Positions 1 through 9,318 of a stretch of DNA of 53,549 bases are shown here, one piece after another; positions within the stretch are counted from its first letter, which is position 1, and each line of letters begins with the position of its first letter. Source of the stretch: Vibrionaceae bacterium (lineage in GTDB: Bacteria > Pseudomonadota > Gammaproteobacteria > Enterobacterales > Vibrionaceae). Under the pieces are notes generated by a model. It ran no database searches, had not been told where the DNA came from, and saw only the letters and a list, made by a program, of their open reading frames with translations. The stretch spans positions 1 to 53,549 of the forward strand of contig JAAEZQ010000022.1 of assembly GCA_018222805.1 (NCBI GenBank), given 5' to 3'. The translations under genes and the position numbers were made by a program.

Positions 1-37
1 CTGTTAAAGATCTGATCGTGGAGCAAGAGTTTAGTTC

Positions 38-68
38 AAAAAAAGTCCCTCACATCATGTGAGAGACT
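38..68 (-). terminator. Rho-independent terminator of the sap operon
   Basis: Read on the minus strand, an almost perfect stem (AGTCTCTCACAT pairing with ATGTGAGGGACT, one G-U pair) is followed at once by a run of T residues. It lies about 45 bases beyond the sapF stop codon, so it most likely ends the sap transcript. Confidence 0.8.
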
Positions 69-112
69 TCTGTATAAAAGACAGGCAAATAAGCAGGCTT
101 TTTTCATCACGT

Positions 113-895
113 TTAGTGGCTTGGTGCTTTGTAGAAGTGGCTTTCAACCAATCGCTGAGTAATCGCGTGTTCAGGGTGAGTAAGAACCTGTTGGGTATCA
201 CCACATTCAACTACTTCACCTTCATGCATGACCATCACTTTATCTGTAATGTGTTTTACGATACCGATGTGCTGAGAGACATACACGAAAGAAAGCCCCA
301 TTTCCTCTTGTAGCTCCAAGAACAAGTTAAGAATCTGCGAGCGCATAGCCATATCGAGACCGTTTAACGCTTCATCTGCTACGATAATCGACGGTTGAAG
401 AATTAAGGCTCGAGCCAGACAGACGCGCTGCTTTTGGCCAGCAGCCAGCATTTGTGGGTAAAAATAGGCATGTTCTGGTAGCAAGCCTACTCGGCGAAGA
501 GTCTCTTTAACGCGCTTGATTCGCGCATCTGGTGGCATGTTGGTGTTTCGTTTTAACGGACCTTCCAGTATGCGACCAATTTGAATTCGCGGATTCAGTG
601 AAGTATTCGGATCCTGAAAAATCATACGAATCAGCTTACAACGCGTCGCATAGTCTTTATGCTCCAATCGTTCGCCATTTACGCGGATTTCACCAGAACT
701 TGGTGCAACGACACCGGCCAACATACGAGCCAGAGTCGACTTACCTGAGCCGTTCTGACCTATAAAGCCGATAGTTTGTCCCGGCTCTAGAGTGAAGCTG
801 ACAGGCTTTACTGCCACATTAGTCTGACGTTTAAAAAAACTTGAGCGCGTGACAAACTGCTTCGATAAATTGTCGACTTCAAGTAACGCACTCAT
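113..895 (-). CDS. sapF: Peptide ABC transporter ATP-binding protein SapF
   Basis: One of two ATPases that energise the SapBC inner-membrane channel, which imports peptides (including antimicrobial peptides) in the family. The 260-residue protein has a Walker A motif GQNGSGKST (about residues 46-54), a degenerate signature AAGQKQR and a Walker [11 protein letters not shown]. The start ATG overlaps the sapD stop in an ATGA, so translation is coupled and sapF closes the operon. The off-consensus signature helix is also typical of SapF proteins as I know them. Family and position make this assignment firm. Confidence 0.93.
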   Translation of the reverse strand: MSALLEVDNLSKQFVTRSSFFKRQTNVAVKPVSFTLEPGQTIGFIGQNGSGKSTLARMLAGVVAPSSGEIRVNGERLEHKDYATRCKLIRMIFQDPNTSLNPRIQIGRILEGPLKRNTNMPPDARIKRVKETLRRVGLLPEHAYFYPQMLAAGQKQRVCLARALILQPSIIVADEALNGLDMAMRSQILNLFLELQEEMGLSFVYVSQHIGIVKHITDKVMVMHEGEVVECGDTQQVLTHPEHAITQRLVESHFYKAPSH

Positions 896-1887
896 GACTT
901 TTTCTCCGTATTCAGTGGAAAGTGACAGTTAAACTTATGATTCTTGATTCGTCGAGTGTGTGGGATTTCAACACATTGCTTTTGCGCATAAGGACAACGA
1001 GGACCTAATCGACAACCAATTGGCAAATGCTGTAAAGGTGGAATTGAACCAGGCAGAGATTGGAGTTTCTGCTTGTGTGGTACCCAGTCGTTAAAGTCTG
1101 GCATTGCCTTTAGCAAAGCATCTGTATAAGGGTGTTTCGGTGCTGCAATGATCTTACTTGTTTCAGCAGACTCAACTGACTGACCACAGTACATCACGGT
1201 AATACGATTCGCCCATTGCGTGATGGTGGTTAAATCGTGACCAATAAGCAGGATCGTTGTGTTGTTGAGCTGATTCATCCGGCTCAACAGACGTAGGATC
1301 TGCGACTGAGTGATTGGGTCAAGGTCATTAGTTGGTTCGTCTGCAATCAACAATTTAGGCTTGGTGGCAATCGCCATGGCAATCATGACTTTTTGACATT
1401 CACCGTCAGTCAGCTCGTAAGGGTAGCTGCTCATTATCCGTTTGTGATCTTTGATCCCAACTTTATGCAGTAGGGCAATGGCTTGTTTTTTGCGCCACTT
1501 AAATCGCTCCCACCATTTACCGTCAAATGAACGAGATGGAATCGATTCAATGAGTTGTCGGCCCACTTCCTCTGAAGGGTCCAAACAGGTCGAAGGCTCC
1601 TGAAAAATCATCGCAATATCTCGTGCGATAACTTTACGCCGTTCTTTAGGGGTTAGCTGTAAGAGATCGATATTTCCTAAGCGCATGCGGTCTGCGGTGA
1701 TTCGCCAGGTATCTTTGTTGACGCCAACAATGGCTTTTGCAACAAGACTTTTTCCTGAGCCAGATTCACCCACTAAGCCGCGAATTTCACCTTCATTTAA
1801 CGTTAGGCTCATTCTGTCTACAGCTCGCACCATTCCTTGAGGTGTTTCAATTTCAATGGTCAAATGACGAATGTCTAATAACGGCAT
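892..1887 (-). CDS. sapD: Peptide ABC transporter ATP-binding protein SapD
   Basis: The second ATPase of the Sap importer; in Escherichia coli SapD also stimulates Trk potassium uptake. The 331-residue protein has Walker A GESGSGKS (about residues 39-46), a degenerate signature (LTDGECQK) and Walker [13 protein letters not shown]. It ends in the oligopeptide-ATPase C-terminal domain with clustered cysteines ([14 protein letters not shown]). Its start shares one base with the sapC stop (TAATG) and its stop overlaps sapF. Both Sap ATPases here carry weakly conserved signature helices. Confidence 0.93.
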   Translation of the reverse strand: MPLLDIRHLTIEIETPQGMVRAVDRMSLTLNEGEIRGLVGESGSGKSLVAKAIVGVNKDTWRITADRMRLGNIDLLQLTPKERRKVIARDIAMIFQEPSTCLDPSEEVGRQLIESIPSRSFDGKWWERFKWRKKQAIALLHKVGIKDHKRIMSSYPYELTDGECQKVMIAMAIATKPKLLIADEPTNDLDPITQSQILRLLSRMNQLNNTTILLIGHDLTTITQWANRITVMYCGQSVESAETSKIIAAPKHPYTDALLKAMPDFNDWVPHKQKLQSLPGSIPPLQHLPIGCRLGPRCPYAQKQCVEIPHTRRIKNHKFNCHFPLNTEKKS

Positions 1888-2774
1888 TATTCGATCCCCG
1901 CATTAAGCGATCGGCGTACCCCTTCACCTACTAAGTTTAGGGTAATGACAGTAAACATGATAGTGAGGCCAGGTAAGGTTACCGTCCATGGTGCGATGTA
2001 AATAAGCTCAACTGAATCGCCCAAAATCGCTCCCCACTCAGTACTTGGTGCTTGTGCGCCCAAGCCCAGAAAGCCCAGTGCGGTAATGTCTAAAATCGCA
2101 GTAGAGAGCGCCAGAGTGAACTCTGCGGCGATAACGGTAAGAACGTTAGGCAGTATCGAGCTCCAAAGTAGGTAGAAATCATTTGCGCCATCCAGACGTG
2201 CCGCCATGATGTAGTCTTTTTCTACCTCAGTATGTACCGCGATGTACACCGAGCGAATAAAACGCGGAATCAGCGCCAAACAAATTGCCAGCAAGATATT
2301 GAACTCCCCGAATCCCAGGAATGCCACAAAAATGATCGCTAATAGCAGCGAAGGAATGGACATCACAGTGTCGAGCAGGTGGTTCAAGGTACTGGAAAGC
2401 AGTCCTTTAGTCATACCAGCCAATACGCCAATCAGACAACCGATGATTGCTGCCGTAACGGTAATACCAACCGCTGCGCCAAACGTCAGTTGAGATCCCA
2501 TGATAAGACGTGAAAGAATATCGCGTCCCAAATCATCTGTTCCCAAGAAGTAATCAACAGTCCCAGACGGTGACCAAGAAGGTGGCACGAGTAGCTCTCC
2601 GGATTGAGCCTGAGGATCAAAAGGTACGATTAATTGAGCAAATAGGGTGATTAATACAATGAAAACCAGGCACCATAAGCCAAACATCGCTAACCCGTTA
2701 GCGCGGTAACTGCGCCAGAATCGCTCGAACTGAGTGGGAATGTGTTCTTCCTGATAAACGTTATTTGTTAGCAT
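1887..2774 (-). CDS. sapC: Peptide ABC transporter permease SapC
   Basis: Inner-membrane permease of the DppC/OppC class (295 residues). A cytoplasmic N-terminus is followed by about six hydrophobic segments, starting near residue 30. The ATPase-contacting EAA-type loop is visible as [20 protein letters not shown] around residues 192-211. It pairs with SapB to form the channel. The start lies 14 bases inside the end of sapB, implying coupled translation. Confidence 0.92.
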   Translation of the reverse strand: MLTNNVYQEEHIPTQFERFWRSYRANGLAMFGLWCLVFIVLITLFAQLIVPFDPQAQSGELLVPPSWSPSGTVDYFLGTDDLGRDILSRLIMGSQLTFGAAVGITVTAAIIGCLIGVLAGMTKGLLSSTLNHLLDTVMSIPSLLLAIIFVAFLGFGEFNILLAICLALIPRFIRSVYIAVHTEVEKDYIMAARLDGANDFYLLWSSILPNVLTVIAAEFTLALSTAILDITALGFLGLGAQAPSTEWGAILGDSVELIYIAPWTVTLPGLTIMFTVITLNLVGEGVRRSLNAGIE

Positions 2775-3723
2775 ACCATTCCTTTCTCACCAGAGGGTTA
2801 ATCATGGCCCCAATCAAATCCGAGAGGATATTGGCGGTCAGAACCAGTGTTGCAAGCACCATAACGCCAGCTTGGATAGAGGCATAGTCTTGGTTTGCCA
2901 GCGCATCTAATAGCCAGCGGCCAATACCTGGCCAGTTGAAAACCGACTCCGTAATGATCGCAAGGGTGATCATACTTGATAGTTGAACGCCAACTTTCGG
3001 GATGATCGGTGGAATCGCATTGCGCAATACATGCTGAGTGATGATCTCTCTATTTGAAAGACCTTTAATTCTTGCGGCTCGAATGTAATTTTGGCTCATG
3101 ACATCGGCAACCGATGAGCGCATTAAACCAATGACTTGGGTGGTTGGCGCGAGGGCGAGCACCAAACAAGGCAGTACCATGTGCTCAATGACACTTTGTA
3201 ACGCATGAGCACGGTACTCGCCTTTTGCCATAAAGGCATCTACGATGGCAAAGCCAGTGATGTGGTTGATTTCATACAACAGGTCATAGCGGCCAGCTAC
3301 TGGGAAAAATTGATATTCAAGTGAAAATACCATGATAAGTAGCAATGCCACCCAAAAGATTGGCGCAGAATACCCAGACATGGCTAAAAACGAAATGCTG
3401 GTATCCAACCATTTTCCCTGTTTCATACCCGCCAGGGTTCCTAATGGGATCCCAATTAAAAGCGAAACAAGAAAGGCAAAAAAACACAGCTCTAACGTTG
3501 CCGGAAACACGATGGCTAACTCATCATAAATGGCATTGCCACTTTTACTGTAGCCGAAATCAAGTTGTGACAGGTTAACAAGATAATTTTGCCAACCCGA
3601 CCAAAACTCAACTTGTGCCCAGTGTGACAGCGGGTCGAGACGCAGCAGAGAGAAGCCCACTAACGTGAGGATCATCAATGTGATGAAAAACAGGTTAAAG
3701 CGTCGAATGGTATACAAAAACAT
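2761..3723 (-). CDS. sapB: Peptide ABC transporter permease SapB
   Basis: DppB/OppB-class inner-membrane permease of 320 residues. It has an N-terminal membrane anchor, a periplasmic loop and further membrane segments, with an EAA loop AARIKGLSNREIITQHVLRN near residue 217. It partners SapC. Its first base coincides with the last base of sapA, and its end overlaps sapC, the compact layout usual for this operon. Confidence 0.92.
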   Translation of the reverse strand: MFLYTIRRFNLFFITLMILTLVGFSLLRLDPLSHWAQVEFWSGWQNYLVNLSQLDFGYSKSGNAIYDELAIVFPATLELCFFAFLVSLLIGIPLGTLAGMKQGKWLDTSISFLAMSGYSAPIFWVALLLIMVFSLEYQFFPVAGRYDLLYEINHITGFAIVDAFMAKGEYRAHALQSVIEHMVLPCLVLALAPTTQVIGLMRSSVADVMSQNYIRAARIKGLSNREIITQHVLRNAIPPIIPKVGVQLSSMITLAIITESVFNWPGIGRWLLDALANQDYASIQAGVMVLATLVLTANILSDLIGAMINPLVRKEWYANK

Positions 3724-5342
3724 CAGTGAACTCTCTCAACTCTATCAAATGGTTGTGCATTGAAAGGGCTTGATTTGAAGCCTGTCAGCGATTTGTTGTG
3801 AACACGGAATTGTACACCATGCGCTAGTGGAATAACGGGGAATTGTTCATTCAATATGTTTTGCGCCTGACGATATAGGTTCAAACGATATCTTGGCTCT
3901 TGTGTCTCTATAGCCAAATCCAGTAAGAAGTCGAAATCATCGTTACACCACATGGAAACGTTAAGGCCAACCCGATCAGACTCACATGACAATAATGGAC
4001 GGAAGAAATTATCAGGATCACCTGTATCACCAATCCACCCCGTTAGCAGGAGATCAAGATTGTCCAGGCTATCCAAATCGACGCGTTCAAACCTATCATC
4101 GGTCAACAACGTCAGATTAACACCAATATCGGCAAAGTTAGCTTGGATAAGCTCAGCAGTCTTACGCGGACTTGGGTTGAACGCACGTGGTTCTAAAGGA
4201 ACCCACATGGTGAGATCTAAACTATCTTCATAGCCAGCCTCACGAAGAAGAGCGAGAGCATAATTTCGGTCGTAGCGTATTTTGACACTGTCCTTTTGAT
4301 ATGCCCATGAGTTTGGTGGGAGCAAGGTGTACGCTTGAGTACCTGTTCCGTAATAGACGGAGTCCAATATGTTTTGTCGATTAATCGCAAGGTTAAGCGC
4401 TTGACGAACTCGAGGATCGGTCAGTGCCGGATTGACAGTGTTAATGGCGATGAAAGAGACGTTGTTTGCTGGTGTTGCTTTCAACTCTAGATTTTCATTT
4501 TCCTGTATGACTGGAATTTGGCTCGAAATTGGCGAAGACAACACATCGCATTCATTTCTTAGTAATTTTGCCAATGTACCTGTTCCACGATGAGAGATAT
4601 CAAAGACCACTTGTTCCATGTTTGCAGGAAAGTTCCAGTATTTAGGGTGACGTTCTAAGCGAATTAAATCATTCACCTGGAACTCTTTTAGCTGGAATGG
4701 GCCTGTGCCTATGGGGAACTGGTCAATCTGCTCTTTATGATCTTTAGCGGCGAGTTGTTGTCCATACTCGGCAGATAACAATACTGCATGGCTGGTGGCG
4801 ATGTTGGCCAGAAAAGAAAAGTTTGGTTTTGAAAGCTTAAACATTACGGTGTCATTGTCGATGGCAATAACATCTTGCAGTAAGTTCTTGAAGTCCAGAC
4901 CTGCAAACCATGGATACAAACCGCCCCCCACTAGATGAAAAGGGTGATTATCATCAATGATTCGTTTGAAGCTAAACTCCACGTCTTTCGAATTCAGTGC
5001 ACGGCTGGGAGTAAACCAAGGTGTTGTCTGAAATTGAACACCACGCTTGAGCTTAAACGTGTATTCAGTTCCATCGTCATTCACTGACCAGCTTTCTGCA
5101 ATATTGGCAACCGGCTTATGGGATGTCGGGTCGAGCGTAAGCAGCGTGTCATACAACTGAGGGCTCAGTGCTTCAGCGGTAATACCACTATCAACCAATT
5201 GTGGGTTAAATGTTGTTGGCTTACCTTGCCCACAAAACACAAATCCTGTTTGGCGAATATCATTGTGGTCGATCTCATCGCCACAGGCGGTGAGTAAGCT
5301 AATCCCGATAAGGCTCAGCGATAATCTTATAAAAGCATTCAT
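3723..5342 (-). CDS. sapA: Peptide ABC transporter substrate-binding protein SapA (predicted lipoprotein)
   Basis: Solute-binding component that captures peptides and delivers them to SapBC. The 539 residues form an SBP_bac_5 (DppA/OppA family) protein from about residue 35 to the end. The signal sequence ends in a lipobox, SLLTAC, with cysteine 20 followed by GDEID, so the protein should be lipidated rather than freely periplasmic. It is first gene of sapABCDF, with pspF upstream on the same strand, as in E. coli. Identity is firm; lipidation is a prediction from the motif. Confidence 0.92.
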   Translation of the reverse strand: MNAFIRLSLSLIGISLLTACGDEIDHNDIRQTGFVFCGQGKPTTFNPQLVDSGITAEALSPQLYDTLLTLDPTSHKPVANIAESWSVNDDGTEYTFKLKRGVQFQTTPWFTPSRALNSKDVEFSFKRIIDDNHPFHLVGGGLYPWFAGLDFKNLLQDVIAIDNDTVMFKLSKPNFSFLANIATSHAVLLSAEYGQQLAAKDHKEQIDQFPIGTGPFQLKEFQVNDLIRLERHPKYWNFPANMEQVVFDISHRGTGTLAKLLRNECDVLSSPISSQIPVIQENENLELKATPANNVSFIAINTVNPALTDPRVRQALNLAINRQNILDSVYYGTGTQAYTLLPPNSWAYQKDSVKIRYDRNYALALLREAGYEDSLDLTMWVPLEPRAFNPSPRKTAELIQANFADIGVNLTLLTDDRFERVDLDSLDNLDLLLTGWIGDTGDPDNFFRPLLSCESDRVGLNVSMWCNDDFDFLLDLAIETQEPRYRLNLYRQAQNILNEQFPVIPLAHGVQFRVHNKSLTGFKSSPFNAQPFDRVERVH

Positions 5343-5509
5343 AATATGAAATGTTCATTGGATCTTGCTTGTTTCATTTGAAGTTAATCGTCCAGAGTTA
5401 ACAAGCGAAAATGATCCCGCTAATTTAACACCTTTGTGAACTCGCTCCAAATACAAAATCTTTTGCTCGCAGTGTGTTAGATAAAAATGGGTAATCTAAT
5501 TATCACTGT

Positions 5510-5539
5510 AGACCTAAATTGTTACGCATGTTTAGGTCT
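5510..5539. repeat. 9-bp perfect inverted repeat between pspF and sapA
   Basis: AGACCTAAA and TTTAGGTCT are separated by 12 bases. The repeat lies just beyond the pspF stop and about 170 bases before sapA. There is no T run behind it on the minus strand, so it is a poor intrinsic terminator; an operator or RNA structure is equally possible. The rest of the 239-base gap is AT-rich and shows nothing else I can support. Confidence 0.5.
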
Positions 5540-5581
5540 CGCTCCTGTTTGTGATAGCAAACGATGAGAAAAGATCGAGAT

Positions 5582-6592
5582 TTAACTTTGTCCAACCAAA
5601 CCGTATTTTCGAACCATTCCACGCAGTTGATGGTAACTTAGCCCTAGTAATTCTGCAGCCTGACGTTGATTGAATTTCGCTTCTTCCAGTGCACGGTTGA
5701 GCAAGATTATATCTTGCTCTTCTTGCCACTGTTTATAGTCGAGCGGGAACTGAACGTGCAAGCTTTTTCCGGTGACTTCTTGCTCGGGCTCTTCCTGCTC
5801 GCTCGTGTGACCTAAAGCGTTGTCCCAGACTGTTGTAAAAGGGTTGAATATCAATTGGTCAATTGGTGCATCGCTTAGGCCATGTTGGTATATCGCACGT
5901 TCAACGACGTTTTTCAGTTCCCGAACGTTACCTGGCCAAGGGTACTCAAGTAGCGAGCGTTGAGCATCAGCGGTAAAGCCAACAAAATACTCAAGCTGAA
6001 GCTCGCGGCACATCTTGATGGCGTAGTATTCCGCTAAAGAGAGAATGTCTTCTTTCCGTTCTCGAAGCGGAGGTAGCATGATGACATCAAAAGCAAGCCT
6101 GTCGAGCAGATCGGCTCGGAAATCACCTTGTTCAGCAAGTTGAGGTAAGTCTGCATTGGTCGCACAGACTAGCCGAACGTCTGCATTCAGAGCGGTGTGC
6201 CCACCTACACGTTCATACTCACCATATTCGATTACGCGCAACAATTTTTCTTGCACTAACAGCGGTGCAGTCGCCAATTCATCTAGGAATAGGGTGCCGC
6301 CCTCAGCTCGCTCAAAGCGACCTTTATGTTTGCCTTTTGACCCAGTGAATGAGCCGGACTCATGACCAAACAATTCAGAGTCAATCAAACCTTCGCTCAA
6401 TGTAGCACAATTTAATGACAGAAGTGGCTTGTCCCAACGTCTTGATAAATAATGTAAACGCTGTGCAATAAGCTCTTTACCTGTTCCGCGCTCACCAATA
6501 ATTAGAACCGGGCGCTCAATTGGCGCGAGTTGTGATACTTTATCTAATACAGCGAGAAAAGCGGGCGATTCACCAATCAGGTTTTGCTTCAT
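5582..6592 (-). CDS. pspF: Phage shock protein operon activator PspF
   Basis: Sigma-54 enhancer-binding protein that activates pspA and is held inactive by PspA. The 336 residues contain an AAA+ domain from about residue 5 to 240, with Walker A GERGTGKE (33-40), Walker B GGTLFLDE and the arginine-finger region, then a Fis-type helix-turn-helix at the C-terminus (LNRALEEAKFNQRQAAELLG). There is no N-terminal regulatory domain, as expected for PspF. The sigma-54 contact loop reads GSFTGS where GAFTGA is canonical. It is divergent from pspABC. Confidence 0.95.
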   Translation of the reverse strand: MKQNLIGESPAFLAVLDKVSQLAPIERPVLIIGERGTGKELIAQRLHYLSRRWDKPLLSLNCATLSEGLIDSELFGHESGSFTGSKGKHKGRFERAEGGTLFLDELATAPLLVQEKLLRVIEYGEYERVGGHTALNADVRLVCATNADLPQLAEQGDFRADLLDRLAFDVIMLPPLRERKEDILSLAEYYAIKMCRELQLEYFVGFTADAQRSLLEYPWPGNVRELKNVVERAIYQHGLSDAPIDQLIFNPFTTVWDNALGHTSEQEEPEQEVTGKSLHVQFPLDYKQWQEEQDIILLNRALEEAKFNQRQAAELLGLSYHQLRGMVRKYGLVGQS

Positions 6593-6637
6593 AGGTTCCT
6601 TCTTACTTAGCTGCCTAGGTGTGAATTCAATATGGAG

Positions 6638-6654
6638 TTGGTGAAATTCACCAA
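6638..6654 (+). promoter_or_regulatory. Predicted PspF upstream activating site
   Basis: TTGGTGAAATTCACCAA is a palindrome with perfect 8-bp arms, centred about 92 bases upstream of the sigma-54 -24 element. A related element, TGTGAATTCA, lies 17 bases upstream (6620-6629). Paired sites in the pspF-pspA gap are known from E. coli, so this is the likely enhancer. It also lies where it could autorepress pspF. Confidence 0.75.
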
Positions 6655-6737
6655 CAGTTGGTAAAAAACATCATAGCACAATGGCGCATAACAACAACAA
6701 AGTACATAAGCTACTGATTTTAATGTAAAGTACAAGT

Positions 6738-6753
6738 TGGCACGTAACTTGTT
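6738..6753 (+). promoter_or_regulatory. Sigma-54 promoter of pspABC
   Basis: TGGCACGTAACTTGTT matches the -24/-12 consensus TGGCAC-N5-TTGCT except near the end of the -12 element. It lies 72 bases upstream of the pspA start and downstream of the PspF-type palindrome, the expected geometry for a sigma-54 promoter driven by PspF. Confidence 0.85.
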
Positions 6754-6824
6754 ATGTGTTTAGGTAGACACAAGGAGAATCATCACCTTGTCGGGTTTTA
6801 ATAGGAAAAAAGAGGAGTTCCGTC

Positions 6825-7496
6825 ATGGGTATTTTTTCTCGTTTTGCAGATATCGTTAACTCAAACATCAGTGCATTGTTGGACAAGGCGGAAGATCCTG
6901 AAAAAATGATCCGTCTCATCATCCAAGAAATGGAAGACACGCTTGTAGAAGTTCGTACTAACTCGGCGAAAGCGATTGCAGACAAAAAAGAGTTGGCTCG
7001 TAAAGTCGAGGCGATGGAAGATCAAATTAATGAATGGGGTCAAAAAGCTAGCCTTGCTTTAGTGAAGGAACGTGAAGATTTAGCGCGTGCAGCGCTGATC
7101 GAGAAGCAAAAATTAGAACAGGTTATAAAAGGCCTTCATACTGAGCAAACTTTGGTTGAAGAGACCATAGATAAACTAACCGGTGAAATTGGTAAGCTAG
7201 AAAATAAAATTGCTGAAACACGAGCAAAACAGCAAGCCTTAGCGATCCGAAGCCAAACAGCATCTAATCGTCGTGATGTTCAAAAACATCTACACACTAG
7301 CCGTACCAATGAAGCCATGGCTAAGTTTGAGCAATACTCTCGTAAAGTCGACGAATTGGAAGCTGAAGCCGACCTATATTCGAGTACTGGCCATTCAAAA
7401 TCGTTAGAGCAGGAATTTGCAGAGCTTCAGGCGCAAGATGAAATCGAAAAAGAGTTGGCAAAGCTGAAAGAACAGATGTCATCACAAGATAAATAA
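6825..7496 (+). CDS. pspA: Phage shock protein A
   Basis: Peripheral inner-membrane protein of the PspA/IM30 (ESCRT-III-like) family. It stabilises damaged membranes and, when bound to PspF, represses the psp operon. The 223 residues begin with the amphipathic helix MGIFSRFADIVNSN and are otherwise almost entirely charged coiled coil to about residue 215. The ribosome binding site AGAGGAG lies 7 bases upstream. First gene of pspABC. Confidence 0.96.
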   Translation: MGIFSRFADIVNSNISALLDKAEDPEKMIRLIIQEMEDTLVEVRTNSAKAIADKKELARKVEAMEDQINEWGQKASLALVKEREDLARAALIEKQKLEQVIKGLHTEQTLVEETIDKLTGEIGKLENKIAETRAKQQALAIRSQTASNRRDVQKHLHTSRTNEAMAKFEQYSRKVDELEAEADLYSSTGHSKSLEQEFAELQAQDEIEKELAKLKEQMSSQDK

Positions 7497-7510
7497 GGAA
7501 GGAGCCATTT

Positions 7511-7744
7511 ATGTCGACATTTTTTATGACTGGACCACTGATTGTCTTTTTAATCTTTGTCGCTCCACTATGGCTTTTCTTACACTATCGCAGTAAACGA
7601 AAAACGGATAGTGCACTGTCGAGCCAAGATCTGGAGCGCCTTCAGGTACTATCCGAAAAAGCAGAATCGATGCAGGCTCGGGTAGATACATTGGAACGCA
7701 TTCTAGACGCTGAGTCACCAACATGGAGACGCAAGTATGAATAA
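7511..7744 (+). CDS. pspB: Phage shock protein B
   Basis: Small inner-membrane protein (77 residues) that works with PspC to sense envelope stress and recruit PspA. One N-terminal transmembrane segment (about residues 8-27) is followed by a cytoplasmic helix with heptad character. A strong ribosome binding site (GGAAGGAG) precedes the ATG, 14 bases after pspA. Its end overlaps the pspC start by 8 bases. Confidence 0.93.
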   Translation: MSTFFMTGPLIVFLIFVAPLWLFLHYRSKRKTDSALSSQDLERLQVLSEKAESMQARVDTLERILDAESPTWRRKYE

Positions 7745-8126
7745 TCGAGAGCTTTATCGCGATCCTGCAAATGGAAAGCTTGCCGGTGTGTGTGCCGGAT
7801 TTGCCAACTATTTTGGTGTGGAAGTCTGGCTGATTCGTATCTTGGTTATTTCTGCTGGCTTGCTAGGCGGTACGTTTTTGGTGCTTCTCGCGTATGTCGC
7901 TTTGGCGTTTATGTTGGAAAAGCAACCAGTGACGTATTCCGAAAACATCAAGGCGAAGCAAGATCATACTTTAAAAAGCAAACCATGGCAGAAAGGTCAA
8001 AGCCCTGAGGAGTTCTTGAGTGTGCTTGAGCGCGACTTCGACCGCATTGATGGCAAAATTCGTAATATGGAAGCGTACGTGACTTCCGATACATTCAGAG
8101 TAAACAGAGAGTTCAGTAAACTCTGA
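7737..8126 (+). CDS. pspC: Phage shock protein C
   Basis: Integral membrane stress sensor of 129 residues with the PspC domain. The N-terminal YRDPANGKLAGVCAGFANYFG block is typical, followed by a transmembrane stretch around residues 33-60 and a C-terminal region ending in a short predicted helix. Translationally coupled to pspB by overlap. No pspD, pspE or pspG follows here. Confidence 0.93.
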   Translation: MNNRELYRDPANGKLAGVCAGFANYFGVEVWLIRILVISAGLLGGTFLVLLAYVALAFMLEKQPVTYSENIKAKQDHTLKSKPWQKGQSPEEFLSVLERDFDRIDGKIRNMEAYVTSDTFRVNREFSKL

Positions 8127-8155
8127 GGCCTCCCTACTAAGTTTCAATTTCAAAT

Positions 8156-8180
8156 AGCAGGCAACCAGCCTGCTTTCTCC
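8156..8180 (+). terminator. Likely terminator after pspABC
   Basis: AGCAGGC and GCCTGCT form a 7-bp stem with a 5-base loop (AACCA), followed by a pyrimidine-rich tail (TTCTCCTC) rather than a clean T run. It is 30 bases beyond the pspC stop and before the efflux operon. Confidence 0.6.
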
Positions 8181-8285
8181 TCACAAATTACTAATTTTAA
8201 AGCAATATTATCCTAGTCTCATGTGGCAGCTTGAGCATTGTTCATCTATTTTAAATGTAGTCTCTGTCTTCATTGGATGAATGTC

Positions 8286-9317
8286 ATGAAAAAGTTGCTC
8301 ATTCCGGTAGCTATCACGGCCGCTTTGTCGGGTTGTGGTAAAGAACTTCCCCCCGTTCCAGAGCCAGAATCTCGCCCCGCCAAGCTTTTTACCGTTTCTG
8401 TTGGTAATTCACAGTTTGATCGTCATTTCCCTGCTACGACTGACTCCGGCGATAAAGCCGTATTAGCCTTTCGTGTGCCTGGGTTAATTCAATCGATTGA
8501 CGTTCACGAAGGGCAGCTCGTCAGTAAAGGTGATGTTTTGGCAACATTGAACCCTGATGAATACTCGCTTCTAGAGCAACAAGCGAGGGCAAATTTTGCG
8601 CTCGCGGATGTACAATACCAACGGTATAAAAAGCTTCGAATTGATCAGGTTGTGTCAGAACAGGATTTTGATGAAGCCAAAGCCAATCATAATTCCGCCA
8701 AAGCTCAGTGGGATCAGGCGAAAGCGAATTTGAGCTACACCAAACTTGTTGCACCTTATGATGGCACGATTTCATATCTACCGGCGGAAAACCATGAATA
8801 CGTTGCCGCAAAAGAAGGCGTTATGAATATCCAGACCAATCAATTGATGAAGGTGATATTCCAGCTTCCTAGTCACCTGCTTAATCGTTACGCTCCGGGG
8901 GTGAATGTCACGGCAAAAATGGAGTTTGATGCCTTTCCTGAGCGGTCCTTCGATTTAACTTTTCAGGAAATAGATACCGAAGCCGATCCTAAAACGGGCA
9001 GTTATAAAGTAACCATGGTGATGGAAAGACCGGAAGGGGTTGGGATCTTACCTGGGATGTCCGGTAACGTGCTTGTTACTTCACTGAACTCGGGTACGAC
9101 GACGATACCAGATTCGGCACTTTTTGAAGAATCAGGGCAAAGCTACGTCTGGCGCGTCGATGAGCAAGGTATCGTTGCCAAAGCCGCGATTACATTGAAT
9201 GAGAAAAATCAGGTTCTACAAGGCCTAGATGATGGTGATGTGATCGTAATTTCTGGTGTCAACGTGATAGAACCCGGCATCAAAGTGAGAGCCTGGGTTA
9301 AGGAAAGAGGGTTGTAA
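8286..9317 (+). CDS. RND efflux periplasmic adaptor subunit 1 (VexI-like lipoprotein)
   Basis: Membrane fusion protein that links an inner-membrane RND pump to an outer-membrane channel. I chose the ATG at 8286 because it begins a clean lipoprotein signal, MKKLLIPVAITAALSGC; upstream in-frame ATGs (8238, 8277) add unlikely residues. Mature residues show the HlyD/AcrA plan: biotinyl-lipoyl half (VPGLIQSIDVHEGQLVSKGD), alpha hairpin with repeated Q/A/N residues, second lipoyl half (KLVAPYDGTI), then beta barrel. A second adaptor follows directly, as in VexIJK of V. cholerae and TriABC of Pseudomonas. Confidence 0.88.
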   Translation: MKKLLIPVAITAALSGCGKELPPVPEPESRPAKLFTVSVGNSQFDRHFPATTDSGDKAVLAFRVPGLIQSIDVHEGQLVSKGDVLATLNPDEYSLLEQQARANFALADVQYQRYKKLRIDQVVSEQDFDEAKANHNSAKAQWDQAKANLSYTKLVAPYDGTISYLPAENHEYVAAKEGVMNIQTNQLMKVIFQLPSHLLNRYAPGVNVTAKMEFDAFPERSFDLTFQEIDTEADPKTGSYKVTMVMERPEGVGILPGMSGNVLVTSLNSGTTTIPDSALFEESGQSYVWRVDEQGIVAKAAITLNEKNQVLQGLDDGDVIVISGVNVIEPGIKVRAWVKERGL

Positions 9318-9318
9318 T

